Position numbers and translations under genes: made by a program. From CG2-30-51-40 sp041753575 (GTDB lineage: Bacteria > Desulfobacterota > DSM-4660 > Desulfatiglandales > Desulfatiglandaceae), in NCBI GenBank assembly GCA_041753575.1, contig JBGSUA010000003.1:1-64000 (forward strand): DNA of 64,000 nt, given 5' to 3'. Below the pieces are notes generated by a model. It was not told the origin of the DNA. It did no database searches and saw only the letters and a list, made by a program, of their open reading frames with translations. Each line of letters begins with the position of its first letter. The stretch's first letter is position 1. This document shows, one piece after another, positions 34,313-43,600 of the stretch.

Positions 34313-34494
34313 GGTTAAAACTCCCCTCTCCCAAAATCAAACGCGCGCTTCAATGCGAATTTTTTTAGGCTAGCAACCATCCTTTCCTATTTCAAGCGAA
34401 ATTTTGCTCTATTAATTTAGATTAAAAATTAAGCTATCATGTTAGTATGGCTAAATGGAATAGAACGTATAGGAGGTTCATGGCGCATGGAACT

Positions 34495-34648
34495 TTACCG
34501 TGAAAATAGACTCACCAAGCCAGGGGCCAGGGGCTGGGGGCTGGGGGCTGGGGGCTAGGGATCAGTAAGAGAAGTCTGCTCTCTCATCTGTGGGAAAGGG
34601 GATTTTCATCCTCAAGGGTGACAAAATATTTCCGTCATGAACGTTTGG
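34495..34648 (+). repeat. Intergenic inverted repeat, copy A, with G-rich core
   Basis: About 150 bp that reappears in inverted orientation at 41884-42025. Shared blocks: TTACCGTGAAAATA, CTCACCAA, AGGGATCAG, CTGCTCTCTCA, TGTGGGAAAGGGGATTTTCA, GTGACAAAATATT and GTCATGAACGTTTGG. At 34520-34560 there are six runs of three to five G separated by CT, CC or A, able to form a G-quadruplex. No frame codes through it. The remaining 34313-34859 spacer holds only a second short repeat at 34721. Confidence 0.8.
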
Positions 34649-34720
34649 TTATAAAGACAACAAAAAGGGAAAGGCATAGTTAGCCCTAAGCTGCGACAGG
34701 CCGGGACCAGCGCAGCAGGC

Positions 34721-34741
34721 GGACTTTTTACAAAGCCGTCA
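34721..34741 (+). repeat. Copy of dispersed GGACTTTTT...CCGTCA repeat end
   Basis: GGACTTTTTACAAAGCCGTC matches the right end of the MITE-like element at 36430-36632 and the copy near 5702. The partner end is not clear here. Confidence 0.5.
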
Positions 34742-34859
34742 TATTATGCTCCCGGAAACATTTTCCTTGATAAAGGGGGCTTTTCTTTTTCCAAAGTTCG
34801 TGCTAGTAATGACCAAATACTAACCTCTAATAATAAGAATCCATGACAGGAGTAGCAGC

Positions 34860-35141
34860 ATGACCCTCACAAAGGCATCCATAATCAGTCACGTGGCAGA
34901 TGATGAAATGGGCAGAGCCAAGGCGGTACATGTAGTTGAAAGCCTGCTCGAAATCCTCAAAGCTTCTCTTCAAAAGGGAGAAAGTGTCCTTGTAAGCGGC
35001 TTCGGCAAGTTCTCAGTGAAAGGAAAAAATGAGCGAAGGGGACGGAATCCTGCTACAGGTGAGGATCTCATGCTGCGAGGCCGCAGGATAGTGGTCTTTA
35101 AGACCTCTACTGTCTTAAGAGATAAAATCAATCAAGGCTGA
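34860..35141 (+). CDS. ihfA: Integration host factor alpha subunit / HU-family DNA-bending protein
   Basis: A 93-residue HU/IHF protein. MTLTKASIISHV and the central VSGFGKF plus RRGRNPATGEDLMLRGRR, which form the DNA-clamping arm, are typical of the alpha-type subunit. It would bend DNA as a dimer with IhfB or itself. CAGGAG precedes the ATG. Its last 14 bp overlap the 3' end of the convergent pepT gene. Confidence 0.9.
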   Translation: MTLTKASIISHVADDEMGRAKAVHVVESLLEILKASLQKGESVLVSGFGKFSVKGKNERRGRNPATGEDLMLRGRRIVVFKTSTVLRDKINQG

Positions 35142-36384
35142 CAGACCGTTCCTTTGCCCAGAGCACGCAAAGGTTGCATATCACCTCAACGGCCTTTTCC
35201 ATCCAGCGGAGCGAGACCCACTCAGACCTGGAGTGAAAATCGGAGCCGCCTGTAAAGAGGTTGGGGGTGGGAAGGCCTCTGAAACTCAGATGCGCACCGT
35301 CTGTCCCACCTCTAATACTCCTGATGACAGGCTCCATTCCCGCCCTTCTTATGGCTTCCCCGGCCAGAAGCGAGACCTTGGGAGTACGTGAAAGGAACTG
35401 TTTCATGTTCTTGTAGCCGCCATCGTCGGATAACTCTATACGGGAACCCTGATGGCGGCGCATTATATCCTCCGCAACTCCATTCACCATCGCGAGGGAT
35501 CGGGCCAATCCTTCTTCCTCAAAATCCCTTACAATCATCTTCATTTCCACCCGCTCCGCATCTCCGCTAAGAGATGTGGGGTGGATAAAGCCAAGCCTTT
35601 CGTCCGTGGTCTCCGGCCTCATTACGGACGGGACAGAGGCGATCATCTCCGATGCCAGATGGAGGGCATTGATCATCTTGCCGCGAGCCCTTCCAGGATG
35701 GGCGCTTATTCCCGTAATTACAACCCTCAGATTGGATGCGTTGAAGTTCTCATCCTCCAACTCTCCTGCAATACCGCCGTCAAGCGTATATGCGGCCTCG
35801 GCACCGAATGAAGCTATATCAAACCTCTCTATTCCCCGCCCGATCTCCTCATCGCTTGTAAAGGCCACCTTGACCAGACCGCAATTAGCGCTTGATGAGG
35901 TGACAAGACGGCACAAAGCCTCCATTATCTCTGCTATGCCAGCCTTATCATCCGCCCCAAGGAGGGTAGTGCCGTCTGATGTGATAATGGTATGGCCTAA
36001 GGCCTTTCCAAGATCAACATGGATGGCCGGAGATAAAACCACACCCCCTGGAAGAATTATATCTCCGCCCTGGTAATCCGGGTGAATGATTGGCTTAATG
36101 GAATTACCCGGCACACCCGGCGCTGTATCCATGTGGGCAATAAAGCCTATGGCGGGGCAATCCCTCTGAGGCCCTTCATAAGTTGCCGTCACTATACACC
36201 CTTCCCGAACCACTGCATCCTTGAGCCCGATGGCCAGAAGCTCATCTTTAAGCCTCAAGGCAAGCGTGATCTGACCCGCGCTGCTTGGCACATCCTGGGA
36301 CTTCTCATCGGCTTGCGTATCAAAAGACACATATCTAAGAAACTTCTCGGCAACGCCCTCTTTAAGAAGCTTTTCTCTGTCCAT
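35128..36384 (-). CDS. pepT: Peptidase T (tripeptide aminopeptidase)
   Basis: A 418-residue M20-family di-zinc exopeptidase. Metal ligands are visible: His in GFIAHMDTAPG, Asp in LLGADDKAG, the catalytic and metal Glu pair in TSDEEIG, and later Asp and His (TLDGG, GGTDGAHLSFRG). The ATG at 36384 follows a GGGGG site; the same frame stays open to 36579, but that stretch lies in a repeat and looks non-coding. It releases N-terminal residues from tripeptides in the cytoplasm. Confidence 0.92.
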   Translation of the reverse strand: MDREKLLKEGVAEKFLRYVSFDTQADEKSQDVPSSAGQITLALRLKDELLAIGLKDAVVREGCIVTATYEGPQRDCPAIGFIAHMDTAPGVPGNSIKPIIHPDYQGGDIILPGGVVLSPAIHVDLGKALGHTIITSDGTTLLGADDKAGIAEIMEALCRLVTSSSANCGLVKVAFTSDEEIGRGIERFDIASFGAEAAYTLDGGIAGELEDENFNASNLRVVITGISAHPGRARGKMINALHLASEMIASVPSVMRPETTDERLGFIHPTSLSGDAERVEMKMIVRDFEEEGLARSLAMVNGVAEDIMRRHQGSRIELSDDGGYKNMKQFLSRTPKVSLLAGEAIRRAGMEPVIRSIRGGTDGAHLSFRGLPTPNLFTGGSDFHSRSEWVSLRWMEKAVEVICNLCVLWAKERSVSLD

Positions 36385-36429
36385 TTTCGACCCCCGTTCC
36401 TCCGCCACACTGATGAGGCATTTGAGAAT

Positions 36430-36632
36430 TGATGAACTGACAAAAAGTCCAGATTGTGACGTCAAAGAAAAAAACCCCGGATAAAAGTCACGCACATGGT
36501 GCCCCGACCTAAGGGTGGGCCGTCTAAGCTCAGAGCACACAATCCCACTGAGCCAGGCATAATTGCACCTGGCCAGCAACGAAGATGGATGCAGAGCAAC
36601 CCGTTAGATAGACTTTTTTTTCGAAGCCGTCA
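36430..36632. mobile_element. MITE-like element with imperfect terminal inverted repeats
   Basis: TGATGAACTGACAAAAAGTC at 36430-36449 and, read inward on the minus strand, TGACGGCTTCGAAAAAAAAG at 36632-36613 are imperfect inverted ends about 200 bp apart, with no gene between them. Related ends occur at 5702-5728 and 34721-34741. It lies in the 36385-36746 spacer, which has no gene. Whether it is mobile is inferred. Confidence 0.5.
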
Positions 36633-36746
36633 GAATTGGTAAAAAGGCTATTGGACTAGCATGACCATGTCAATAAGGAACCACCTTCACCCCCTAAAGA
36701 TAGTGATTCTTGCCTCACAGGGTGGTTTGGATTAGCATAGCCTTCC

Positions 36747-37595
36747 ATGGAACCCTTGAGCCCAACATTTTCGACCTCTTCAACACGATCTGATATCCTT
36801 GAAGATCCCGCGAGCCTCAGGAGCCACATAATTTCAACCCTTCAAAGAAACATTCTTGATAAAAAGATCTTTCCAGCCGGGGCCGCGAGAGGCCATGAGA
36901 GTTCCGCAGTGCTTTTTACCCTGGGGATGTCTCAAGCCGGAGTAGAAGGCAGAGCTGAGATATGCCTTATACTCAACAAGCGCTCCGCAATGGTGAGGCA
37001 GCCTGGGGATCTATGTTTTCCCGGGGGCGGTATAGCACCGAGGATTGACCCCCTGATATCAAGGATCATAACTCTTCCCCTGATGCCGCTCGGAAAATGG
37101 CCCCATTGGGGGACGCTTCTAAGGGAGAGAAAAAATCAGGCCAGGAGACTCTCCATACTCCTGGCTACAGGCATGAGGGAAGGGCTGGAGGAGATGGGTC
37201 TGAACCCTTTCAGGATGGATTTCCTTGGCCCCCTTCCGTCACAGGACCTTGTCATGTACAGAAGGACAATCTACCCCATGGCTACCTGGCTCTTTGATCA
37301 GAGACGATTTCACCCTAACTGGGAGGTGGAAAAGGTAATTTACATACCTCTTAAAGATCTGCTTGTTCCATATTTCTACAGACGATGCATTCTTAACATA
37401 GGGAATGCGCCCGCTGATTTCCCTTGCTTTCTTTATCAGGGAGCTGACGGAGAAGAGATACTCTGGGGGGCTACCTACAGGATCGTGACCGAGTTTATGA
37501 GGATTGTCTTCCAATATGAGCCCCCTTCCATAGAGGATCTTCCGGTACTGGAAAGATCTCTTTCTAGGGAGTATCTAAAAATGAGGCGCACCTGA
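36747..37595 (+). CDS. Nudix hydrolase (CoA pyrophosphatase-like)
   Basis: A 282-residue protein. The Nudix signature is split by an insertion: RQPGDLCFPGGGI is followed about 60 residues later by LLATGMREGLEEMGL, containing the metal-binding REGLEEMG core. The arrangement resembles NudL-type CoA diphosphatases, but the insertion is unusual. The stop TGA shares one base with the ATG of the transporter gene, so they are coupled. The substrate is uncertain. Confidence 0.78.
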   Translation: MEPLSPTFSTSSTRSDILEDPASLRSHIISTLQRNILDKKIFPAGAARGHESSAVLFTLGMSQAGVEGRAEICLILNKRSAMVRQPGDLCFPGGGIAPRIDPLISRIITLPLMPLGKWPHWGTLLRERKNQARRLSILLATGMREGLEEMGLNPFRMDFLGPLPSQDLVMYRRTIYPMATWLFDQRRFHPNWEVEKVIYIPLKDLLVPYFYRRCILNIGNAPADFPCFLYQGADGEEILWGATYRIVTEFMRIVFQYEPPSIEDLPVLERSLSREYLKMRRT

Positions 37596-38821
37596 TGGAG
37601 ATAATTACCTATATTATATTCATCCTCACTTACGCGCTCATAGCGTCAAGAAGACTCGCGCTTCTTCCCATAGGAAGGCCGGCAGGCGCCTTGCTTGGCG
37701 CGGTGCTCATGGTGGTATTCGGTATAATTACGCCTGAAGAGACCTATGGAGCGATTGATCACGATACCATCCTTCTGCTTTTCTGCATGATGATACTTAC
37801 CGCCTATCTCAGGGAGGCGGGATTTTTTGACTGGATCAGCTTCCGGATCCTCAGGATCTGCAAGACCCCATTGTCTCTCCTATTTGGAACGGCTGTCACA
37901 TCGGGCGTTCTCTCGGCCCTGCTGGTAAACGACACCGTTTGCCTTTTTCTCACTCCTGTGTTGATAGCAACGTGCAGCAAGGCTAAACTTCCTTTGGGTC
38001 CCTTCCTGATTGGTCTTGCAACCTCGGCCAACATAGGAAGCTCCGCCACCCTGGTAGGCAATCCTCAGAATATGATCATAGGGAGCATAAGCGGCATAGG
38101 TTTTTCAAGCTTTCTCGTGCAGGCCGGACCGGCGGCAGGGCTCGGACTCGTGATAAACTTGCTTCTGCTTTGGATCTATTACGGCAAAAAGATGCCGGCG
38201 CATTTCCCCATAAATGAAGACGCGGTCAGGGTCAATATCAACGGTTCGAGGCTCTATCTAGTGCTTTTTGTCTCACTCGGGGTGATTGCAGGTTTCTTCG
38301 CCGGCCTCCACATGGGTTACACAACTCTGGCAGGTGTGATGGTGCTTGTGATTATTGACAGAAAGGACCCGCGCGAGGTCTTCTCCCGCGTGGATTGGCC
38401 TTTGCTTGTGTTCTTCTGCTGTCTATTTATAGTGGTCGCTGGCCTTGCCTCGACCGGCGTGGTGGAAAGGGCCTGGAAAGCTAGTTCCCAATATCTGGTC
38501 ATATCAAATCCACAAGGGATGGCGATCTTTTCGGCTCTGATGACTATAGGCTCAAACCTTGTTTCCAATGTCCCCATGGTTCTCCTGGCAGGACCCCACA
38601 TCAACGAACTCGGAGCAGGAAATCTTCCATGGGTTCTCCTCGCCTTCACGACAACGGTGGCTGGGAACCTGACCATATTGGGTTCAGTGGCTAATATCAT
38701 TGTGGCGGAGTGTTCGAAGGACGTTTATAATCTGGGATTCATCGAGTACCTGAGGTTCGGGGCTGTATCAACCGTCCTGGTTATGTTGGCAGGATGCGTT
38801 TACCTCTGGGCCCTGTCATGA
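37595..38821 (+). CDS. Anion/sodium transporter of the ArsB-NhaD superfamily
   Basis: A 408-residue protein with 11-12 hydrophobic segments. Hairpin motifs of the ion transporter superfamily are visible: VLSALLVNDTVCLFLTPV and the repeat-related SNLVSNVPMVLLAGP, plus ATSANIGSSATLVGNPQN and TTTVAGNLTILGSVAN. Members move arsenite, citrate, sulfate or sodium/proton; the substrate cannot be read. It is translationally coupled to the Nudix gene. Confidence 0.85.
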   Translation: MEIITYIIFILTYALIASRRLALLPIGRPAGALLGAVLMVVFGIITPEETYGAIDHDTILLLFCMMILTAYLREAGFFDWISFRILRICKTPLSLLFGTAVTSGVLSALLVNDTVCLFLTPVLIATCSKAKLPLGPFLIGLATSANIGSSATLVGNPQNMIIGSISGIGFSSFLVQAGPAAGLGLVINLLLLWIYYGKKMPAHFPINEDAVRVNINGSRLYLVLFVSLGVIAGFFAGLHMGYTTLAGVMVLVIIDRKDPREVFSRVDWPLLVFFCCLFIVVAGLASTGVVERAWKASSQYLVISNPQGMAIFSALMTIGSNLVSNVPMVLLAGPHINELGAGNLPWVLLAFTTTVAGNLTILGSVANIIVAECSKDVYNLGFIEYLRFGAVSTVLVMLAGCVYLWALS

Positions 38822-38966
38822 CAGAAGAAAAAAGACTGCTGGAAGGCCCTTTAAGAGCTAAGCCCTTTATGCTAGATTTCATCATCAATCAAAACTGCTT
38901 CTTTGTTAAAAGAGCCTGGAGTTATCGCTATCACGCGATATAAAGTCGCCGGAGGAAGTAAACCTG

Positions 38967-39545
38967 ATGAATCAATGGAATCCAACTCGAGAAGACGCCT
39001 TAAGCCTTCTGAAAGAATACACATCCAATGAGAGCTTGATACGTCATGCCCTTGCCGTAGAGGCGGTAATGCGCAGATTCGCGCGCTTGAAGGGGGAACC
39101 GCAGGATAAATGGGGTATAATAGGTCTGATCCACGACCTGGACTATGAAAAGTTCCCCCAGGAGCACTGCAGGAAGACCATAGAAATACTGAACAACAAA
39201 GGCTGGCCCCAGGACTATATACGGGCCGCGGCCAGCCACGGATGGGGCATCTGCTCCGACATAGAGCCGATGGAATATCTTGAAAAGGTTCTCTATGCCG
39301 TTGACGAACTCACCGGTCTTGTGGCCACATCCGCTATTGTCCGTCCTTCAAAAAGCGTCCTGGATCTTACCGCAGCCTCCGTAAAGAAAAAGTGGAAAGA
39401 CAAACGCTTCGCCGCAGGCGTTGACAGGGGGATTATTGAAAAAGGCGCAGCCATGCTTGCTATGGATCTTACTGAGCTTATAACCGAGACGATCATGGGC
39501 ATGAGGGATGTTGCAGACGCCATCGGTCTTAAAGGATCGCTCTGA
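38967..39545 (+). CDS. HD-domain hydrolase
   Basis: A 192-residue metal-dependent phosphohydrolase-like protein. The HD motif is in GLIHDLDYEKFP with an upstream His (LIRHALAVEAVM) and a downstream His-Gly (AAASHGWG) as further ligands. GGAGG lies upstream of the ATG. Homologues are often annotated only as HD family; substrate unknown. It is 29 bp ahead of dcyD and probably co-transcribed with it. Confidence 0.85.
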   Translation: MNQWNPTREDALSLLKEYTSNESLIRHALAVEAVMRRFARLKGEPQDKWGIIGLIHDLDYEKFPQEHCRKTIEILNNKGWPQDYIRAAASHGWGICSDIEPMEYLEKVLYAVDELTGLVATSAIVRPSKSVLDLTAASVKKKWKDKRFAAGVDRGIIEKGAAMLAMDLTELITETIMGMRDVADAIGLKGSL

Positions 39546-39574
39546 ACGCAATAAAATTCCAAGGAGGCCATAGA

Positions 39575-40585
39575 ATGAATCTCGCCAGATTTCCAAGAAG
39601 GAGATACACCCGGGGGCCGACCCCCATCGAATACCTGCCAAGGCTTTCCGATGCGCTTAAGGGGCCGGATATATTCTTCAAGAGAGACGATCTTCTCGGG
39701 CTTGCGGCAGGGGGAAATAAGACAAGAAAGCTCGAGTTCCTGGTCGCTGACGCGATGGCAAAGGGAGCAGACACCCTCATTACCTGCGGCGCGATACAGT
39801 CAAACCATTGCAGACTTACCCTTGCCGCGGCCGCCAGGGAGGGCCTCAAATGCAGATTCGTACTGGAGGAAAGAGTTCCAGGCTCCTATGATCCGGAGGC
39901 AACGGGAAACAATCTGCTTTATCGCCTCCTGGGGATAGAAGAGATAAAGGTTGTCCCGAAGGAAACTCCCTTGATGCCTCAGATGGAAAAGATGGCGGAA
40001 GAACTTGAAGCTTATGGCCGTAAAGCCTATCTCATACCTGTCGGAGGATCAACCCCCGTAGGCGCGACAGGATACGTGGCTTGCGCCCAGGAAATCCAGA
40101 CCCAGACCTTCGATATGGGAATAGCGTTTGACTGCATCATCTGCGCGAGCGGAAGCTGCGGAACCCAGGCAGGACTCCTTGCCGGCCTTATCGGCTGCAA
40201 CATGGACATACCCCTCATAGGGATAAACGTCAGCCGCGAGGGTAAGCCACAGGAAGAACTGGTACACTCCCTCTGTAAGGAAACCGCGTCTCACCTTGGT
40301 CTGAAATGCGACATACCGCGCTCCTCTGTAAAGTGTCTCGGAGACTATGTAGGCCCCGGTTATTCTATTCCCACGCCTCAGATGGCCGAAGCCGTGACCA
40401 TGGTCTCACAGAAAGAGGGGATACTTCTTGATCCCGTTTATACTGGTAAGGCTATGGCAGGTCTTATTGACCTCATCCGCAGGGGTTTTTTCAAGAAAGG
40501 CCAAAGGATTCTTTTTGTGCACACAGGCGGCTCGCCAGCCCTTTACGCCTATAAGGACTATCTCTTGAAATACATGGTCGGTTGA
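39575..40585 (+). CDS. dcyD: D-cysteine desulfhydrase (PLP-dependent, ACC-deaminase family)
   Basis: A 336-residue fold-type II PLP enzyme. PLP lysine lies in LAAGGNKTRKLEFL and the substrate-loop SNH motif in GAIQSNHCR; ICASGSCGTQAG binds the phosphate and HTGGSPALYAY is near the C terminus. It would convert D-cysteine to pyruvate, ammonia and sulfide. ACC deaminase is the main alternative. AAGGAGG precedes the ATG. Confidence 0.88.
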   Translation: MNLARFPRRRYTRGPTPIEYLPRLSDALKGPDIFFKRDDLLGLAAGGNKTRKLEFLVADAMAKGADTLITCGAIQSNHCRLTLAAAAREGLKCRFVLEERVPGSYDPEATGNNLLYRLLGIEEIKVVPKETPLMPQMEKMAEELEAYGRKAYLIPVGGSTPVGATGYVACAQEIQTQTFDMGIAFDCIICASGSCGTQAGLLAGLIGCNMDIPLIGINVSREGKPQEELVHSLCKETASHLGLKCDIPRSSVKCLGDYVGPGYSIPTPQMAEAVTMVSQKEGILLDPVYTGKAMAGLIDLIRRGFFKKGQRILFVHTGGSPALYAYKDYLLKYMVG

Positions 40586-40647
40586 TGTCGGCATGAAATC
40601 CTCCCGGCTACAAAGAAGGCCTGGTTGACGGCAGGGCTGACTTCAGG

Positions 40648-41818
40648 CTAAGAAAGGAGACGGCCAAGCGCGCTCTCGATCTCGGAATCCACCTCATCAA
40701 AACTTATGTTCACAAAGTCCGCAGAGAGTTCCGCAACTAATCGCTCAAACCGCAAACGTTCTTCCAGACCGTTCGCCATCCGCTTTATCTCTGTGATATC
40801 GAGTGTCACCCCCAGGAGGCGAAACGGCCTTCCGTTGGAGTCAAGAACCGGCAGCCCCCGGGATAAAACCCATTTCGACGAGCCGTCGTCGGCCTTAATC
40901 CGGTATTCAACGTTGACAGGTATGCCTTCCTTCAGGGACCGGGAGATAATCCCCCGGACAAACTCACGATCTTCCGGGTGCACGGATTCCTCGAATCGTT
41001 CCAGGCTTATGACTTCTTCCCGGTAGTAGCCGAACAATTCCCTTGCCCGCGCCGTAGCCCAAAAGACACCAGTGCTTGGGCAAAATTCCCAGAGGCCGGC
41101 TCCTTGCGGAATCCACAGCGAGTTTGAGTCGATCTTCACTTTCTCGCAGGGCTTGCTCCGAGCGTTTCCGTGCCAAGGCATTGGCGAATACTTGGACGAG
41201 CGTTTCAAGCTTCTTCACGAACGGTTCAGGCCAGGTCCGGTTTTCCCTCATGGCGGCAAAGCTCAAGGCGCCAATCAGGGGCTCTCCTCCCACAGATAGT
41301 GGAAGTATCAGGAAGGACTGTATACCGTAATAGCGAAGTACCTCTTGGTCCCTGGCCGCCTCAGCCGGCATCCCCTCCGTAGAAGCGGCAATGACCTTTC
41401 CGGCTTTGACCTGCTCAAGGCACCATGGGAAATACTCATGTGCCTCCATCCGCTCGGGAACCGGTGGGCCTCCAGGGGGCAGAACGAAGTGGGTGATGTA
41501 AATCAAACGCGGCTCTTCGATCGAGAACTGCCAAAGCGCGGAATGATCCACCCCAAGGCGCTCGCATAATCGGTGCAGAGTTTCTTGGATGAGGCCTTCT
41601 ACACTGGCAGCCGGCATGTTGACAAACTTCGCCGAGATGTCGCTTAAAAGCGACTCTAACATAAGTCGCTCATTCAATTCCTCTGTTTTATGCCTGAGGG
41701 ACGATTCGGCGGCTTTCCTGCGTCGCTTGTGAATTAGCAAAAGAATGATTAACAACGACTGAGTCAGAATAACCGTAATGGCAGCAATAATATAAAATCT
41801 ATAATCCCAGACCGTCAT
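40648..41818 (-). pseudogene. Frameshifted and truncated GAF/PAS sensor protein
   Basis: Two overlapping frames form one gene. From 41818: a membrane helix (FYIIAAITVILTQSLLIILLL), a coiled linker and a GAF domain (LGVDHSALWQFS), ending LKLAVDSA. From about 41103 the other frame continues GAGLWEFCPSTG into a PAS domain with PAC (EYRIKADDGSSKWVLSRG, VTLDITEIKR). One extra A in the codons for SA-GAG explains the shift. A second GAF-like start (LVAELSADFVNI) stops after ~30 residues. No kinase or GGDEF domain is present and the extracellular domain usual before such a helix is absent. The gene looks decayed at both ends. Confidence 0.8.
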
Positions 41819-41883
41819 CTCTTTATCAACTATTATACTTGTTTAAAGCAATGCGGATTGGTCCAACTTCCACCATCAGTTGT

Positions 41884-42025
41884 CCAAACGTTCATGACAG
41901 CAATATTTTGTCACCCCCGAGTATGAAAATCCCCTTTCCCACAACTGAGAGAGCAGCCCTCTTTTACTGCCCCCCGATCCCTGATCCCTGCCCCCCTGGG
42001 TTGGTGAGGGTATTTTCACGGTAAA
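41884..42025 (-). repeat. Intergenic inverted repeat, copy B
   Basis: Inverted copy of the element at 34495-34648, sharing about seven collinear blocks; the G-rich core is shorter and altered. Together they flank about 7.3 kb (ihfA to the broken sensor). The rest of 41819-42460 contains no gene I can support. Confidence 0.8.
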
Positions 42026-42460
42026 TTATCCTTCCCGGCTAATTTGGAGAGCAGTGAGGCCTGAGCCGCTTTCAAGGAAGATCAGGATGAAGAAGCACAT
42101 ACAATAACATGCAATGCTACATCCGATTCGGCTTCCGCCCGACATTTTCGGTCCTTCGATCATAAGATGCACATCGGCCCTTCGGATCTCACTCGTCTGC
42201 CTCGCGCGATATGAGGCTGCCTGCTTACAAACGTCATTCTGCTAACGGCGCTCTGAATTCGTATTTCCTACATCACCGGCTTTAAAAAAACAAGGACTCA
42301 TCTCTGTTACAACAGCTCTCCGCCAACATCATATACCTCTTTATTAATTACTGCCTTTCCATAATCATAGCGCTTCAATGGCGCACTTCGCTCCCGGCCT
42401 AATTTCAAGCGGATCGTTGTTGATAAGAATTGATACACTCGCCTCTGAGGGGGATCGGCA

Positions 42461-42604
42461 ATGGATGAACTTGTCATTGACGAAAAGGACTTAGCCACTT
42501 ATCTTACAGAAGCCCTACAGGGCAAGGTCGCAGCCCAAAGGATCCGCGTGGGGGCTCAAATCATGCAGATGGGCGTTTTTCAACAGCCTGTGAAGGTGGA
42601 GTAA
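42461..42604 (+). CDS. Small protein (47 residues), unknown
   Basis: ATG 42461 follows GAGGGGG seven bases upstream; the frame reads MDELVIDEKDLATYLTEALQ and ends at TAA 42602. The GTG of the MBL-fold gene follows after 4 bp and its ribosome-binding site lies within the last codons, as in a coupled pair. The product is soluble and mildly acidic, with no recognised family. Confidence 0.5.
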   Translation: MDELVIDEKDLATYLTEALQGKVAAQRIRVGAQIMQMGVFQQPVKVE

Positions 42605-42608
42605 GGTC

Positions 42609-43517
42609 GTGACATCAAGAAAAGAGCTGAAGGAAAGACACTTTGGGCCTGTCTGGTTTCTGCCGGGGGACAACTACGGAAGATATCCATATTGTCATTC
42701 CCTTTACATAGAAGGTCCTGGGATATTGATTGATCCGGGCTCAAACCGTGAAAGGTTGATGGAGATAAGGCGAGGCCCAGGCGTAAAGGAAGTGTGGCTC
42801 AGCCACTTCCACGAAGATCACTTCCTGAATCTTGATCTCTTCGATGACGTTCCCCTGAAGACTTCCGAACCTGAGGCAAGGGTGATGACCGACATAGAAC
42901 TCTTCCTGGACGCCTACGACACACCCGCCGACCAGAGGCATTACTGGAAGGAACTTTTCATAGAGCAATTTCGATTCAGGCCAAGGGAAGCGGCAGACTT
43001 ATTGAGGGGAGGGGAAACAGTAAAGGCAAAAGGTGTCCAAATCGAAATCATAAGCGCACCGGGGCATACACCGGGGCATACCGCCTTTTTCTTCAGGGAG
43101 CCGGCCATTATTTTCCTCGGAGACTATGATCTGTCAGGATTCGGCCCCTGGTATGGAGACAGGCATTCATCCATAGAGGAGACAATCTCATCCGTCAACA
43201 TGCTGCGAGGGATAAATGCCGATGTTTGGATCACAGCTCACGAAACAGGGATCTACGAAAATGAACCAGGTTCTGCATGGGATCAATATCTTGATGTGAT
43301 AGGGAAAAGGGAGAAGAAGATACTTGATCTCCTCAATGAACCACTGAGTCTCGAAGATTTAATGAATTACTGGATCATTTACGGGAAGCCGAAAGAGCCA
43401 AGGGTCTTCTTTGAACTTGGAGAGCGTCTCCATATAGGAAAGCACCTGGAACTGCTCTTGAAGAAAGGCGCGGTCAAGCGCCTTGATGGAAAATACATCA
43501 AGCCAGATGCCCTCTAA
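42609..43517 (+). CDS. MBL-fold metallo-hydrolase with C-terminal winged helix
   Basis: A 302-residue metallo-beta-lactamase-fold protein. Metal ligands: SHFHEDHF (HxHxDH), His in APGHTPGHTAFFF, Asp in LGDYDLSG and His in ITAHETGIYE. The last ~80 residues (DLLNEPLSLEDLMNYW, LGERLHIGKHLELLLKKGAV) look like the winged helix of LACTB2/glyoxalase II-like members. The start is GTG at 42609. Substrate unknown; thioesters, glutathione conjugates or RNA are all possible. Confidence 0.85.
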   Translation: MTSRKELKERHFGPVWFLPGDNYGRYPYCHSLYIEGPGILIDPGSNRERLMEIRRGPGVKEVWLSHFHEDHFLNLDLFDDVPLKTSEPEARVMTDIELFLDAYDTPADQRHYWKELFIEQFRFRPREAADLLRGGETVKAKGVQIEIISAPGHTPGHTAFFFREPAIIFLGDYDLSGFGPWYGDRHSSIEETISSVNMLRGINADVWITAHETGIYENEPGSAWDQYLDVIGKREKKILDLLNEPLSLEDLMNYWIIYGKPKEPRVFFELGERLHIGKHLELLLKKGAVKRLDGKYIKPDAL

Positions 43518-43600
43518 TAACTCCTTGCGGTAGCTAAGAAATGGTGCTAATAAACGCCCCTCTGCCCCGCACATGACAGATTTTCTACAGAGGTTCTATT

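Noticed and set aside
34520..34560. Short tandem G-rich units that could be mistaken for a CRISPR or satellite
   Set aside because: Units are 6-7 bp with no spacers and belong to a 150-bp intergenic repeat; no cas genes are in the window.
36385..36579. 65-residue N-terminal extension of peptidase T
   Set aside because: The region coincides with a repeat element; the Met at 36384 has a good ribosome-binding site and fits the normal peptidase T length.
42307..42498. 63-residue minus-strand frame in the spacer before the MBL gene
   Set aside because: No ribosome-binding site or family match, and it overlaps a better plus-strand small gene.
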